A DNA stretch of 64,000 nt from Jaltomata sinuosa (taxonomy: Eukaryota; Streptophyta; Magnoliopsida; Solanales; Solanaceae): assembly GCA_003996215.1 (NCBI GenBank), contig QJPP01001561.1, forward strand, positions 124,001 through 188,000, in the 5' to 3' direction. A model generated the notes under the pieces. That model was not told the origin of the DNA and did not search any database. It was given only the letters and a program-made list of their open reading frames with translations. Positions 24,694 through 34,828 of the stretch are shown one piece after another (the first letter of the stretch is position 1; each line of letters starts with the position of its first letter). The translations under genes and the position numbers were made by a program.

Positions 24694-25970
24694 TAGGAAA
24701 GAATACGCTATATTAACCAATTATTCTCCTTACATGGAAGCATGAAGCCAAGGAGTTGATTGTGGATAAAATAAAAAGGTGATGAATTTTTGAATGAACA
24801 TCTTAAGTGCTTAGCAAATGTTACAATGTGGTACATGCAAACTACAAAAAAATGTTTCAAAGCATCTGATCATTTATCCCTTCGCAGGAAGGTGAGTACT
24901 ATCTCTTGTTAAGCATCTATTCCCCACAACTTCAAAAGTTTACTCATAGAATCAATTTTGATAATGACAACATGAAATCTCTTTCAAAGCAATGCAAGCT
25001 ATAGCACATTTAACAAAGACAAATTATCAACTTTTGAGACTAGAAAAGCAGATTTAAACAAAAAATGTGGCTAAGCGTTTGCACTTTCCTATGGGCTTAT
25101 ATGGCTAAGCAGATTTGAACAAAAAACAATTATCTTGACTTAAAGTGTGTGACTGATTCTTTATTTGGATAGAGTCACCTGGTGGGTGCAGATAATAACA
25201 TTTTCAGCTTTAAGTCACTAGCAAGAGAAGCTAGAGGGGCATGCAACATTTTTGATAATCAATCGAGAACCTACTATAATTTTGGAATCATCTGATATTC
25301 AAGAGGAAACTTTGCAATATGCTCTGTACATTCAAGAGGAAAATTTGCAATATGCTCTTGTTGCAAAGTTTTCCTATGTGAGGCTGACAATAACAGAGTT
25401 GAGAAAGTATTTTCCACAACAACTAAAGATTAAAGGTGTGTGAGACATTTTCATTGGATTCACGACATATTTTAATTCGATTGACCGCACATGAGGATTT
25501 TGTTGCTGTCTATTCTATGGCTATTTCACCAATTGATGTTAAGGAGAAATCCATGGAGGAAGACTATCAAATTTTTCGTTGGACTCCTTTGTTGGACCTA
25601 GTACTTTTTCTCCAAAAGGTTTTTGAGGTGCAGACATTTTTTAGAGAAGCTAGGAGTATGACATACTGGATGAATGTTTCAAATATGTAGTTAGGGAAGC
25701 TGCAATATCTTCTAGGCAACAACGAAATGGGAAAAACAAAAAAAAACTCATGGAAGGATGGCAACATCCAATGAGAGTTGCGAAGCAAAAAGTGGCCGGC
25801 AACATCTACCACCTCACAAAGGTCCACAACATATAAGGAAAATTTATGAAGTTACAAGACATTTTGGAGAGGCTAGAAGATCAAAACAAGACAAAAGTTT
25901 TGCACACTTAAGAAGATTTTACAAGTTCAAAGAAAAAGGTCTCGACTCCATCATCTTTCTTGTATGATTT
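24694..25970 (+). mobile_element. LINE-derived composite, copy A
   Basis: 24694-25155 matches 31086-31640 in direct orientation but lacks about 95 bp present there (from GAACTATTTTATG at 31401). 25240-25580 encodes a DUF4283-type LINE ORF1 piece (SSDIQEETLQYAL, RKYFPQQLKIKGV, HILIRLTAHEDF), with a one-base frameshift near 25440 and a 33 bp tandem duplication at 25297-25362. 25578-25690 matches 32283-32395. The two copies therefore share ends but retain different parts of ORF1. No APE or RT domain is present. Confidence 0.6.
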
Positions 25971-26320
25971 TCTCATTATTTTTGTATTCTCATTTGTAGT
26001 ATTAATTTTTTTTTATAACAAAAATTATGGAAAATATAACATCATTTGGAATACCATTAATGACACCTTATTAATAGTAAAATTACCCACAAATTGACAA
26101 ATGCTAATATTAAGAAATATTTTGCTTCATTAAAATCACAAGATGTCTGAGTATAACAATTAATATGAGTATCTAGTATAACAATTTACTCTCTTTCTGT
26201 TTCTGATATGCATGCTGAGGTAACCACTAAGCTGCTAATGTTACTAAAATCCACTTACAAGTTGCAATAGAGATCATACAAAAAGGATGATATAAGAATT
26301 GATTCTCTAAAACATCCAAC
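25971..26320. other. Unassigned AT-rich sequence
   Basis: Nothing recognisable beyond poly-T and poly-A runs. Confidence 0.4.
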
Positions 26321-26324
26321 GTCA

Positions 26325-26455
26325 TCCAAGACTATGTTTCTCGGACTCTTCAAAAATATCAACGGGTGTGTGTCGGGTTCTCCAAAAGTAGTGTATTTTG
26401 GAGAATCTGACACGGGTGCGACATAGAAAGTGAAAAGTCCGTGCAACTTAGACTA
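26325..26455. repeat. Palindromic interspersed repeat
   Basis: The core is a hairpin: GTCGGGTTCTCCAAAA (about 26373-26388) pairs with TTTTGGAGAATCTGAC (about 26396-26411). The outer flanks CTCGGACTCTTCAAAA and AAAAGTCCGTGCAAC are also partly complementary. I recognise it as a common Solanaceae-type dispersed hairpin repeat. Its class (MITE or other) is not determined. Confidence 0.5.
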
Positions 26456-26667
26456 TAAATATACAAGGGTGGCAGATGATCACTTAAAAGACCATTACAA
26501 TGAAATGGTGAAGAAAAATTGATCAACTTATTTGATCTCACTTCCCTTAAATTTCATCGCGACATAATAATATGCTTGGTTTGTCAGAGCCTGGTTACTG
26601 TGGTGAGTTGGCACTAGACTAAAATTGTTGAATTGCTCGGAAGAGCCAATAGTACACGAGTGACCTT

Positions 26668-26979
26668 GTTGAAAATTGTACTACAATAATTTTTAGTATA
26701 ATAAGTTTTCTAGTTTTAGGATGAATTTGAAATTTGAATTTCTATTAGGTTGTTTTAGTTGTTGAGATTTTTTAGGATTTTTTAATTTTAAATTATGCTA
26801 ATTTTACGTCGTAAGTTGGCTATTTAAAGCTCTCATATGTTTATGAAAAATATTGAAACATATTTTCAATCATTGAAAACTTATTGAAAGTTTTTGAAAG
26901 CTTATTGAAAGCATTAAAATCCATTGAGAGTCATTTTGACCCCTCTTTTGCTGTCCCATCTTTTAAAAAAAAATGAACA
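26668..26979 (+). repeat. 5' LTR of small copia element
   Basis: About 312 bp, highly similar to 27610-27923. It includes the reiterated CTTATTGAAAG-type motifs near its 3' end. Confidence 0.92.
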
Positions 26980-26980
26980 G

Positions 26981-26993
26981 TAGTATCAAGAGC
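26981..26993 (+). other. Primer binding site of small copia element
   Basis: TAGTATCAAGAGC resembles the initiator-Met PBS TGGTATCAGAGC with one substitution and one inserted base. It directly follows the 5' LTR. Confidence 0.7.
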
Positions 26994-27037
26994 TTTATTG
27001 ATCTTATGGGATCTGTGACTTCTTCTAAAGAACTACC

Positions 27038-27175
27038 AAACTATTTTTAACCCGGCAGGACTACCTTTTTAACCCGTAAGAGCTATCATTTTTAACCTGT
27101 TAGGGCTCCCTTTTTAACCCCTAAGGTCTACCATTTGTAACCCGTAAGGGCTCCCATTTTAACCCGTCAGAGTTA
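27038..27175 (+). repeat. Degenerate 22-26 bp tandem repeat in copia leader
   Basis: About six units of the form TTTTTAACCCGTAAGGGCTA with variable spacing lie between PBS and gag start. Such repeats could form RNA structure in the leader; that is inference. Confidence 0.7.
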
Positions 27176-27211
27176 TTTTCAATCATATTATTTTTAACTC
27201 AATTTTCAACC

Positions 27212-27355
27212 ATGACAAGCAGCAGTCTCTCTTTGAATGCCCCAAAAATTTTCATTGACGAAAACTATCAAATTTGGTCCGTGAAAATGAAATCATATTT
27301 TAAAAACTATAATTTATGTGATGTTGTGATGAACAAAATTTATGTGATGTTGTGA
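27212..27355 (+). pseudogene. gag: Copia gag N-terminal fragment
   Basis: 47 codons from ATG to TGA, including FIDENYQIWSVKMKSYF, the conserved start of Ty1/copia gag proteins (UBN2/DUF4219 type). A direct duplication of about 21 bp (AATTTATGTGATGTTGTGATG) near 27308-27353 precedes the stop. Downstream (27356-27582) is an unrelated-looking lysine/glutamine-rich frame. Confidence 0.75.
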
Positions 27356-27598
27356 TGGAAAAACAATCTTTACATCAACATATTGCAAATCCTATAATTG
27401 TCAAAATGAAAGCACTTTCAAACAAAACGAGATCATTGATGGTGTTTTTTCAGCAAAAAGTCAAAAAAAGAAAGAAAGAAGAGAAAGATCAATATCAAAA
27501 AGAAAAAGTGCAAGTTCAAAAAAATCAAAAAAATCCTGCACCAACAGCCAAAGCAAAATTTGAGGAGGAACAATGTTTTTAAATTGCAGTAACCAAAG

Positions 27599-27609
27599 CA
27601 AAGGAGGAG
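27599..27609 (+). other. Polypurine tract of small copia element
   Basis: AAAGGAGGAG directly before the 3' LTR start at 27610, where plus-strand priming would occur. Confidence 0.8.
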
Positions 27610-27923
27610 TGTTGAAAATTGCTTTAGTTACTGCAGTAATTTTTAGTATAATAAGTTTCCTAGTTTGAGGATGAATTTGAAATTTGAATTTCTATTAGGT
27701 TGTTTTAGTTGTTAAGATATTTTAGGATTTTTGAGTTTTAAATTATGCTGATTTTATGTTGTAAGTTGGCTATTTAAAGCCCTCATATGTTTAAGAAAAA
27801 TATTGAATGACATTTTCCATTATTGAAAGCTTATTGAAAGCTTTTTGAAAGCATTGAAATCCATTGAGAGTTATTTTAACCCATTTTTTGTTGCCCCATC
27901 TTTTTTTTTTTAAAAAAACAACA
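27610..27923 (+). repeat. 3' LTR of small copia element
   Basis: About 314 bp, ending in ACA before the GACCT duplication. It carries a longer poly-T than the 5' LTR near 27901-27911. Confidence 0.92.
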
Positions 27924-29656
27924 GACCTCCTCGAACAGATCATACTTGTTCAAGATTAAAACAAATAAACCTTCTCCCTTGCAAACTATAGAAACACAAG
28001 TCCAAAAACTTTTCCACCTTCGATAATTCTATTGTATCATATTTCTTCCAATAGATTTGTCACGACTCGAGATAGGCCCGGACGTAATGGGCAACGCAGA
28101 CCAAAGAGGCCTGAGTCAACCCCTTAGCATTCATCATTTGCAACAGTATAAAAAGATTTGCGGAAACAAGCCCATAATAAATAAATCCACGTGAATAAAA
28201 GATTCAATAACAGTCTTGCCAATACCAGTTTACGAAGCCTCTAGTACCATGAGTAAACTCCTAAGTCGGGACATGGCCTCGACGATACCATAATACTGAA
28301 AGAGTTCTCAAAACTATCAAATGAAAGGAAACACAGGCCTTTCGAAAGTATGGAGGACTCACCACTTGCTAATTGAATCCCGAAAATCCTAGTGCTGCAC
28401 AGAACCACGAGGATAGGTCTTGGAACCTGCATCATGAAACGATGCAGCTCCCGAAGACGGTCAGTACAACAAGTACTGGCATGCAACCCAGGGGAAGGGA
28501 TATCACAATTTATAAAGCAAGTCATAAAACGAAATCAGAAACCATAATCATAACAATATGAAACTTTCACAATTTCAATTACTTCTGGACTATATGGTGT
28601 TACCGACATTTATTTCACCATGGGCTATGTGGGTCCGACCCCGACTCGGTCGGATGAGCCTCCAATCCAAGTTGCCGCAAGGATCGGAGTATCATAAAAT
28701 AATCACCTCATAACTGCATAACTGAACAAATCAAGCTTACAGTAAAGAGCCCCGTTCGACTCAGAGAGAAGAGCCCTGTTCGACTCATACCCGTGCCGAA
28801 ATAACACGGTTTCAGGTGTGGAGCCCCGTTCGACTCACACCTTCTCGGTTAACCATCTAATCCTCTTAAGCCCATATTTCTATCTCTTCGAACATTTAAC
28901 AAACCAATCATTTCGGAGTTCTTTTTCATTATTAAGGCATACATGAGTGGGTACTATTATACCTAGACTTGCAAGTCACACTTATCATAATATGCCATTA
29001 TCATTTATACATCAATCGACCCACATTTAAGGATCTTTTATCTCCTTTAACAATCAACTCCCTCAAGGTTATAATTCAATCAATTTAAAGCAATCATTTC
29101 AAAACCAAGGGAATTTAGAAGATCCACTTTATTCCATTAGAACCCAATTACTTAGGTAATAAACCATTCTCGTAGTAACCGTATCTTAAAGCTTCAAATT
29201 TGCCCCAATTTCACAAAATCCGTAAGTAAAGTCATACGCTAAACCATAACTTCAAAATAGTAATTAAATACGGATAGCCTCATATAATAAACGTTCAAAA
29301 GTTCAAGCAAACTTCTTTCTTTCGAAAACCCTATAACTATTTATACATAATAATAGCAAAGATTCATAATAAGTAGGAGTAAACACAATTCCTACGAGTA
29401 TAGTTGAAAGGGGATCGTTCAACATACCTTTAGACGAAGAACGCTTACGAATCGCTTGAGTTTTGCTTAAGAACTTAGATCCCTAGGCACTTTGCTTCAA
29501 GAACTTAGAGAGGAGAAGTAACGCTCTTTCTTTTGATTTTTAATCGTGCCTTGGGAGGAATATAATAAGTGGAGGATGAATCTTGGATGAGGAAAGGACC
29601 AAAATACCCTCAAATATCTTAAGAAGAGTCGATTCCCGTAGTAATACCTTAGGGGT

Positions 29657-29668
29657 CCTATTTATAGG
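29657..29668 (-). promoter_or_regulatory. TATA box of solo LTR
   Basis: On the minus strand CCTATAAATAGG, a strong TATA consensus, located just downstream (element orientation) of the iterated AAACGG/CCGTTTT block at 29705-29830. Confidence 0.65.
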
Positions 29669-29704
29669 CAATTCCAATTAAAATCCGGATTGATTTAGGA
29701 AGGA

Positions 29705-29830
29705 AAACGCGTCAGAAAACGGTCTCCAAAACAGTCCGTTTTGGCTACAAACAGACCGTTTTCGAAGGCATTTTAACTTACGAAAATTTTGTGTTTCCGT
29801 CTTCAGAAACGGTTGGGAAAACGGACCGTT
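29705..29830 (-). repeat. Iterated near-palindromic motifs in U3 of solo LTR
   Basis: Repeated short motifs of the kind AACGG..CCGTTTT occur at about 29717, 29741, 29755, 29807 and 29820, immediately upstream of the TATA box in element orientation. Confidence 0.6.
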
Positions 29831-30247
29831 TTCTCTTCCATTTTAACTCCCAGAATTCAATGGGTTTCTGGATAGACAGACGTCTTCTTGGTAAACTGAT
29901 CATAACTTCTTACCCCGGACTCGGATTAATGCGTGGTTGGTGGAGTTGGAAAGAAGACTCGAAGACCTTTAATTTGGTGGGTTATAGGCCTCCTAACTCT
30001 TTATATTTTAGGAGAAATGATTGTTTGAATATGACCCAAGTTAAAAAGTTATACAAAAACTTAGCCAGTAGAGAAGCTTTTAACTTATCTTGTGTTGGAG
30101 GTTCCTTAAGACCTTATTTCACATCCACACTCTTCCCACACATAGTGATTGACCATAACACCTTGTTACAAAGAAATCTTTCGGGTTCAGGTCTAATTAC
30201 AGACGAAAAATGATCGGAATCCTAGCTCGAAAGCTTGGGGTGTTACA

Positions 30248-30778
30248 AGATCCCACATCGAACTTCAACTATAGATATTTATCTTGACAGTGGAGATAAA
30301 CTATCATATCTTTTAGATAAGTAAAGAAATAATTTAATTTTATGAATATAACTGGTCAAGCACCAAGACCATGCTGGTGGTATAAAGACCTATATACTCC
30401 CCGTTCACTTTTACTTGTCCTCTTTGGACTTTACACGCCCATTAAGAAACAATGATAAATATGAGTATTTTACAATACTCATTTCTTTCCTTTTGTAATA
30501 CCCCCAGGAAACATGTTGGGATAAGGTTCCACTGCTTTGCTTCCTTCCTAAGGTCATTCAGTGTCCAAGTCGAGAAATAATCTTTCCACCAATTAAAAAT
30601 AACATAGGCCAACAAAAGCAAGTCATTGGACACATAATGAATCTTGAAAAAATATTCTCACAAACAATAAGAGTAGAAATCACAAAACATTTGCAGCAAG
30701 CTTTCGTACTTGCTGTTTAGAGAATAAACACATTGTTAGTAAGGTATGTTGCAATGATCCAATGATAGGGGCCAAAGG
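30248..30778. other. 3' flank of the F-box gene
   Basis: Sequence between the solo LTR and the FBD stop codon. It may contain the gene's 3' untranslated region, but no poly(A) signal was assigned with confidence. Confidence 0.35.
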
Positions 30779-31084
30779 TTATCGACCAGCTGAAAAGACA
30801 ACTGACGCGTGCGGAGAGGATATTGGAAAGTTTAGGAACTCCTCTGCCATTCTAACATAATCCGGAGACATCCCTTGGAATGTGGAAGTAATGACAAACT
30901 CTTCTAGCACCGCTGCATGCTTGAGCAAATATTTTACCAATTGCAGCACAAACTTATTTTCACTTAATGGTCCATAAAAGTTATCGATCTTGATGGTCTT
31001 CAGATTTGAAAATGAGCGGTTAACATCATGCATCTCAAACCTCCGGGTCAGATCATCCTCATTTGCGTACCTTGCCAACAGGTC
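30779..31084 (-). pseudogene. F-box gene exon 3 (FBD domain)
   Basis: 306 nt, 101 codons plus stop. Acceptor TTTCCTACAG directly upstream. Contains the FBD hallmarks NLKTIKIDNFYGP, VKYLLKHAAVLEEFVI and EFLNFPISSPHASVVF. Confidence 0.87.
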
Positions 31085-31085
31085 C

Positions 31086-32400
31086 TGTAGGAAAGAATAC
31101 ACTATATTAACCAATTATTCTCTTACATGGAAGCATGAAGCGAAGGAGTTGAATGTGGATAAAATAAAAAGGTGATGAATTTTTGAATGAACATCTTAAG
31201 TGCTTAGCAAATGTTACAATGTGGTACATGCAAACAACAAAAAAATGTTTTAAAGCATCTGATCATCTATCCCCTCGCAGGAAGGTGAGTACTATCCCTT
31301 GTGCCTTGTTAAACATCTTTTCCCAACAACTACAAAAGTTCACTCATAGAATCAATTTTGATAATGACAACATGAAATCTCTGTCAAAGCAACGCAAGCT
31401 GAACTATTTTATGAAGGAAAATAAATTAAGAGAACATAAAAGTTCTTCCGGACGTCTTACAAAAAAAAGGAATAATAAGCACATAGCTATAGCAGATTTA
31501 ACAAAGACAAATCATCAACTTTTGAGACTAGAAAAGCAGATTTGAACAAAAAACGTGGCTAAGCGTTCGCACTTTCCTATGGGCTATTATGGCTAAGCAG
31601 ATTTGAACAAAAAACAGTTGTCTCGACTTAAAGTGTACCAAATTATTATTTTAAGATTGCTTACCTTCATATTGCTGTACATGCAGACATCAATGTTACG
31701 GAGAGGAAGTATGCAGATCATTAAACAAGGTTAAAACAGGCGGAATTATTAATGAAGATAATATGCAAGGTGAAAAGCATCAGGGAGATGCTAGAAAATT
31801 ATTAATGCAAGACGAGCTGCACAGAGTGTCCGTAATTTGGGTGAGAAATCAGATGCTACAGGTTCTAAAGTTGGTATGGCCATTCATGGCAAACAAACTG
31901 AGGTACAGATTTTAGACAATCAGGTGTTAAAGAAGGTTGCTGGGAACAACGAGAGATTACAAGTCAATATTCAAGGGAATGAACTTGTCACTTCAGGACA
32001 GTTATCGACTGAAGTCGTGAAAGATGGAGTGCTGGACAGGTGCACCAAAAACAAGGACATCATACAATTTCAGAACCGACAGATTTATCTACTGAAGTAG
32101 CTGAAAAATCTGCAAATTTGATTGATGCATCGCCTGAGATTTCTGGGCAGCAGGCAACTGGTAGTTCTAATGTTCAGAAAATTAATACTACAGACAGGTT
32201 GCTTCTTGATGCATTACTGAGTTCGAATATTGAAAATTTGAATTTTTTTACTCCTATTAACACTAGTAAGCAAATACATGTTGTTGGACCTAGTACTTTT
32301 TCTCCAAAAAGTTTCCGAGGTGCAGACATTTTTGAGAGAGGCTAGGAATATGACATACTGGATGAATGTTTCAAAAATGTAGTTAGAGAAGCTGCATTGA
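31086..32400 (+). mobile_element. LINE-derived composite, copy B, inside F-box intron 2
   Basis: 31086-31640 is a direct duplicate of 24694-25155, and 32283-32395 of 25578-25690. The middle (31830-32345) reads as an open, low-complexity ORF1-linker-like protein rich in Asn/Gln/Val. It lacks the DUF4283 piece that copy A keeps. Its left boundary coincides, within a few bases, with the splice acceptor of exon 3. Confidence 0.55.
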
Positions 32401-33137
32401 ATTATGCTTGCTAGTAGTCAGAGGTTTTCTTATGCCTCAAAATATTACTAAGGTAACGTCTAGCTCCCCTTGCTTGTACTTTTTCCTTTGAATTTTGCTT
32501 TCCAAGAATAAATAAAACTAACCTTGGCGCCTAGGGATTTGCTTAAAAATAAAAGGAAAAGCTAGAGGGAACTTAAGGGTTGACAAGTGGAAGCTCCCTT
32601 GCTCTAGAATTCGAAAAAAAGCCCAGAGATTACTTCCAATAATGCAACAAGAACTTCCCCGTTTGAACCTTCTGTCAGCTCACATGTTACTTGACTCAGT
32701 TTTTCTCTTTTCTAGTTCTTATGGACACAATATACATTGGAGCAGTCTCCACAAGTTAGAAGCTATTTGTGTTTCAAACTGCAAATGGGAGTCCACCTGA
32801 AAAAAAACCTCATTTTGCTTACACATTAGAGGTTTATCTCCTACTTTTTTTGTCAAAGATTGAACCACTTAATCTTCTCTATACTTGAGGATTGAGCCGG
32901 TTCAAGTCTTACATTAATAGGTAAGGCAGTCAAGTCCACCTCTTTGTAACATTTTATCATTACCTATAAAATATACTACTAAGGTGGTTTGAATTAAGAA
33001 AAAAACTTTCATAAAGTTTCTTCCTGAAGTACTTAAGATCAGAAACATGTTGATATATATCATCTTCTTCCTCCACTACTAGTTGTTTGATATGAATAAC
33101 ACGAAGTAACTAAAATAAAGGTCTAAAAAAGACTTAC

Positions 33138-33317
33138 TCCTCTTTCATTGTGATCGTCGTAGCAGCAGTCAATGACCAATGTCTCAAGATCCGATGAGCT
33201 CTCTAGAAAGTTGTAAATTCCGGGGAAGTCCAATTGTATTATGGATATGTTCAGTTCTAAGAATTTCTGGCTTGATGGTGGAGACCGCCACCCATTCAAC
33301 TCTAGGATGGATAGGAA
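33138..33317 (-). pseudogene. F-box gene exon 2
   Basis: 180 nt, exactly 60 codons (FLSILELNGW..CCYDDHNERG). Acceptor TTATAAG at 33318 and donor GTAAGT at 33137-33132. The sequence continues the LRR pattern (LSILELNGW, LETLVID). Confidence 0.85.
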
Positions 33318-33711
33318 CTTATAAACAAAAAATAGACAAACCAAAATATGTCAACAACAAACAAATATAACAGACTTAATAAATGAAAAGCACATTGTTG
33401 AATAATTCATAAAAATAACTTGGACTATATGACTGTGGTTTGTCACATATCAAAGTGTTCATGGTTGGTTTGAAAATCCAAATATGGACCTTTAAACACT
33501 TGGAAAAACCTATCAACATAACTTAAAAGTACGATATGTGTAAATCAAACCAAATTTTACATGTTGTTTGGAAACTCTTTAGTACTGACCAACTTAGTTA
33601 TGAGATTATAAGTAGTGCATTGTTTATGTTATTATAGTGATGATTCAATAGTAGATAAAAATTCTTTAAAAGAAGATTCTGAATTTTGGATCGTGAAGAG
33701 TATGAATAAAC

Positions 33712-34547
33712 CTCGATACACCAGGCACCCAATTCAAGACTCTCGACATGGGCAACACTATGAAGAAGATCGTTCAAACAGATAAGCTCCTTCAACAAGT
33801 TGTTTTCGTTCAAACAGATAAGCTCCTTCAACAAGTTGTTTTCTTCATCCTGAAAATAAAAATTTAAACGGATGATTGTATTAACAAGTGAAGCCACATT
33901 TCTCTGCGCAATGCATATCTCACTGCACAATCCCAAAATTTCCAAATGCTGAATGTGAGGGGCTATAATTTCGAGCCAAATATCATGATCATAATTGTAG
34001 TAATCTTCTATCAACAATTCTCTCATCTTCATAGAGCTGATTTCCAGACGCTGTAGGCCCGAAATATTTTCGAGTTCCAAGCTTTCCACGTTAGGGCAAC
34101 CAAATAATACCTTTTCCATGGCATCATCTGTCAATTCCACGTGCCCAATTCTAAGAGAAATGAGACTACTCCAATTAACACTACCAGAAGGGTTCAGTTG
34201 GCAATGCCTCAATTCCAAATCTTTCAGCAACGAATTTTTAAATGCATACTGAGGAAACTCATATGTTTGGTCATCATCGTCATTTATAGAGAGAAGTACA
34301 AGGGTAAATTCCTCAACTTTAGCAACTTTAGTAGCAAAGTGTACCAATAAATCAACATCTTTAGCATAACGACCTTCGTACATAAAGCGCGACACATTGA
34401 ATTTCTTGATTTTCTCGCAAGACTTCCAGTAATAAAGTTCTCTATGTATGGAAGCCAGGTAATCGTTTTGATTTTCATTGGGGAAGATGAAATTGAGTGA
34501 GACTGGAACGGACATCCAAAGGGAAGTCCATCGCTTAGACAGTACAC
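33712..34547 (-). pseudogene. F-box gene exon 1, part after the insertion (F-box end and LRRs)
   Basis: 836 nt. It begins with the F-box end SVLSKRWTSLW and continues with leucine-rich repeats (LKDLELRHCQLN, LISLRIGHVELTDDAME, NVESLELENISGLQRLEI, HIQHLEILGLC, HVESLELGAW). A perfect 36 bp tandem duplication (33771-33842) repeats the 12 residues ENNLLKELICLN in frame. The donor site GAG|GTTTAT is at 33711. Confidence 0.88.
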
Positions 34548-34552
34548 TGGTT

Positions 34553-34828
34553 TAAAACAAAAAAGAAGCAGAGAAAGTAATAAGTTTGCATTTAACAGGA
34601 AATGGAACAGAGAGAATGTTATTCACTGCAACTTTTTGTTTACAGCAGAAACACACATTTAAATTAAGTTACTAACATCAACTCCTAAAATAACTCTAAC
34701 AACTAACTAAGACTCCTATCTAGATAAGCTTCCTATAAAATAGGAACTGATTTATTTGACCAAGTAAAACTAAAAACGCAGCAGTAAAACAGTAAAAGAA
34801 AATACTGAATATGCACTAATTTTTAACA
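34553..34828 (-). repeat. 3' LTR of copia element
   Basis: 276 bp. In element orientation it is directly preceded by a purine tract (AAGGGGGAG, plus-strand 34829-34837). Confidence 0.93.

Larger units (their letters stand above)
26668..27923 (+). mobile_element. Small non-autonomous Ty1/copia element (1256 bp) with perfect TSD
   Basis: Two direct LTRs (26668-26979 and 27610-27923) start TGTTGAAAATT and end ACA. The flanking 5 bp TSD is GACCT on both sides (26663-26667 and 27924-27928). A PBS (26981-26993) and a purine tract (27599-27609) sit at the expected places. The interior of about 630 bp holds a short gag remnant, a lysine-rich stretch and a tandem repeat, but no pol. Confidence 0.93.
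28058..30247 (-). repeat. Solo gypsy LTR (about 2.19 kb)
   Basis: On the minus strand it runs from TGTAACACCCC to GAGTCGTGACA, the end signature of the chromovirus LTRs here. It is flanked by AGATT on the left and AGATC on the right, a TSD with one mismatch, and no internal region is attached, so it is best read as a solo LTR from LTR-LTR recombination. The 10626-12165 fragment is the same family. The 140-codon open frame at 29791-30213 is antisense and within the LTR. Confidence 0.82.

Noticed and set aside
29791..30213. Open frame of 140 codons on the plus strand
   Set aside because: It starts with GTG, is antisense to and wholly inside a solo LTR, and shows no domain.
30442..30633. 63-codon minus-strand frame downstream of the FBD exon
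   Set aside because: No recognisable domain and no splice link to the F-box gene. It could be 3' untranslated sequence.
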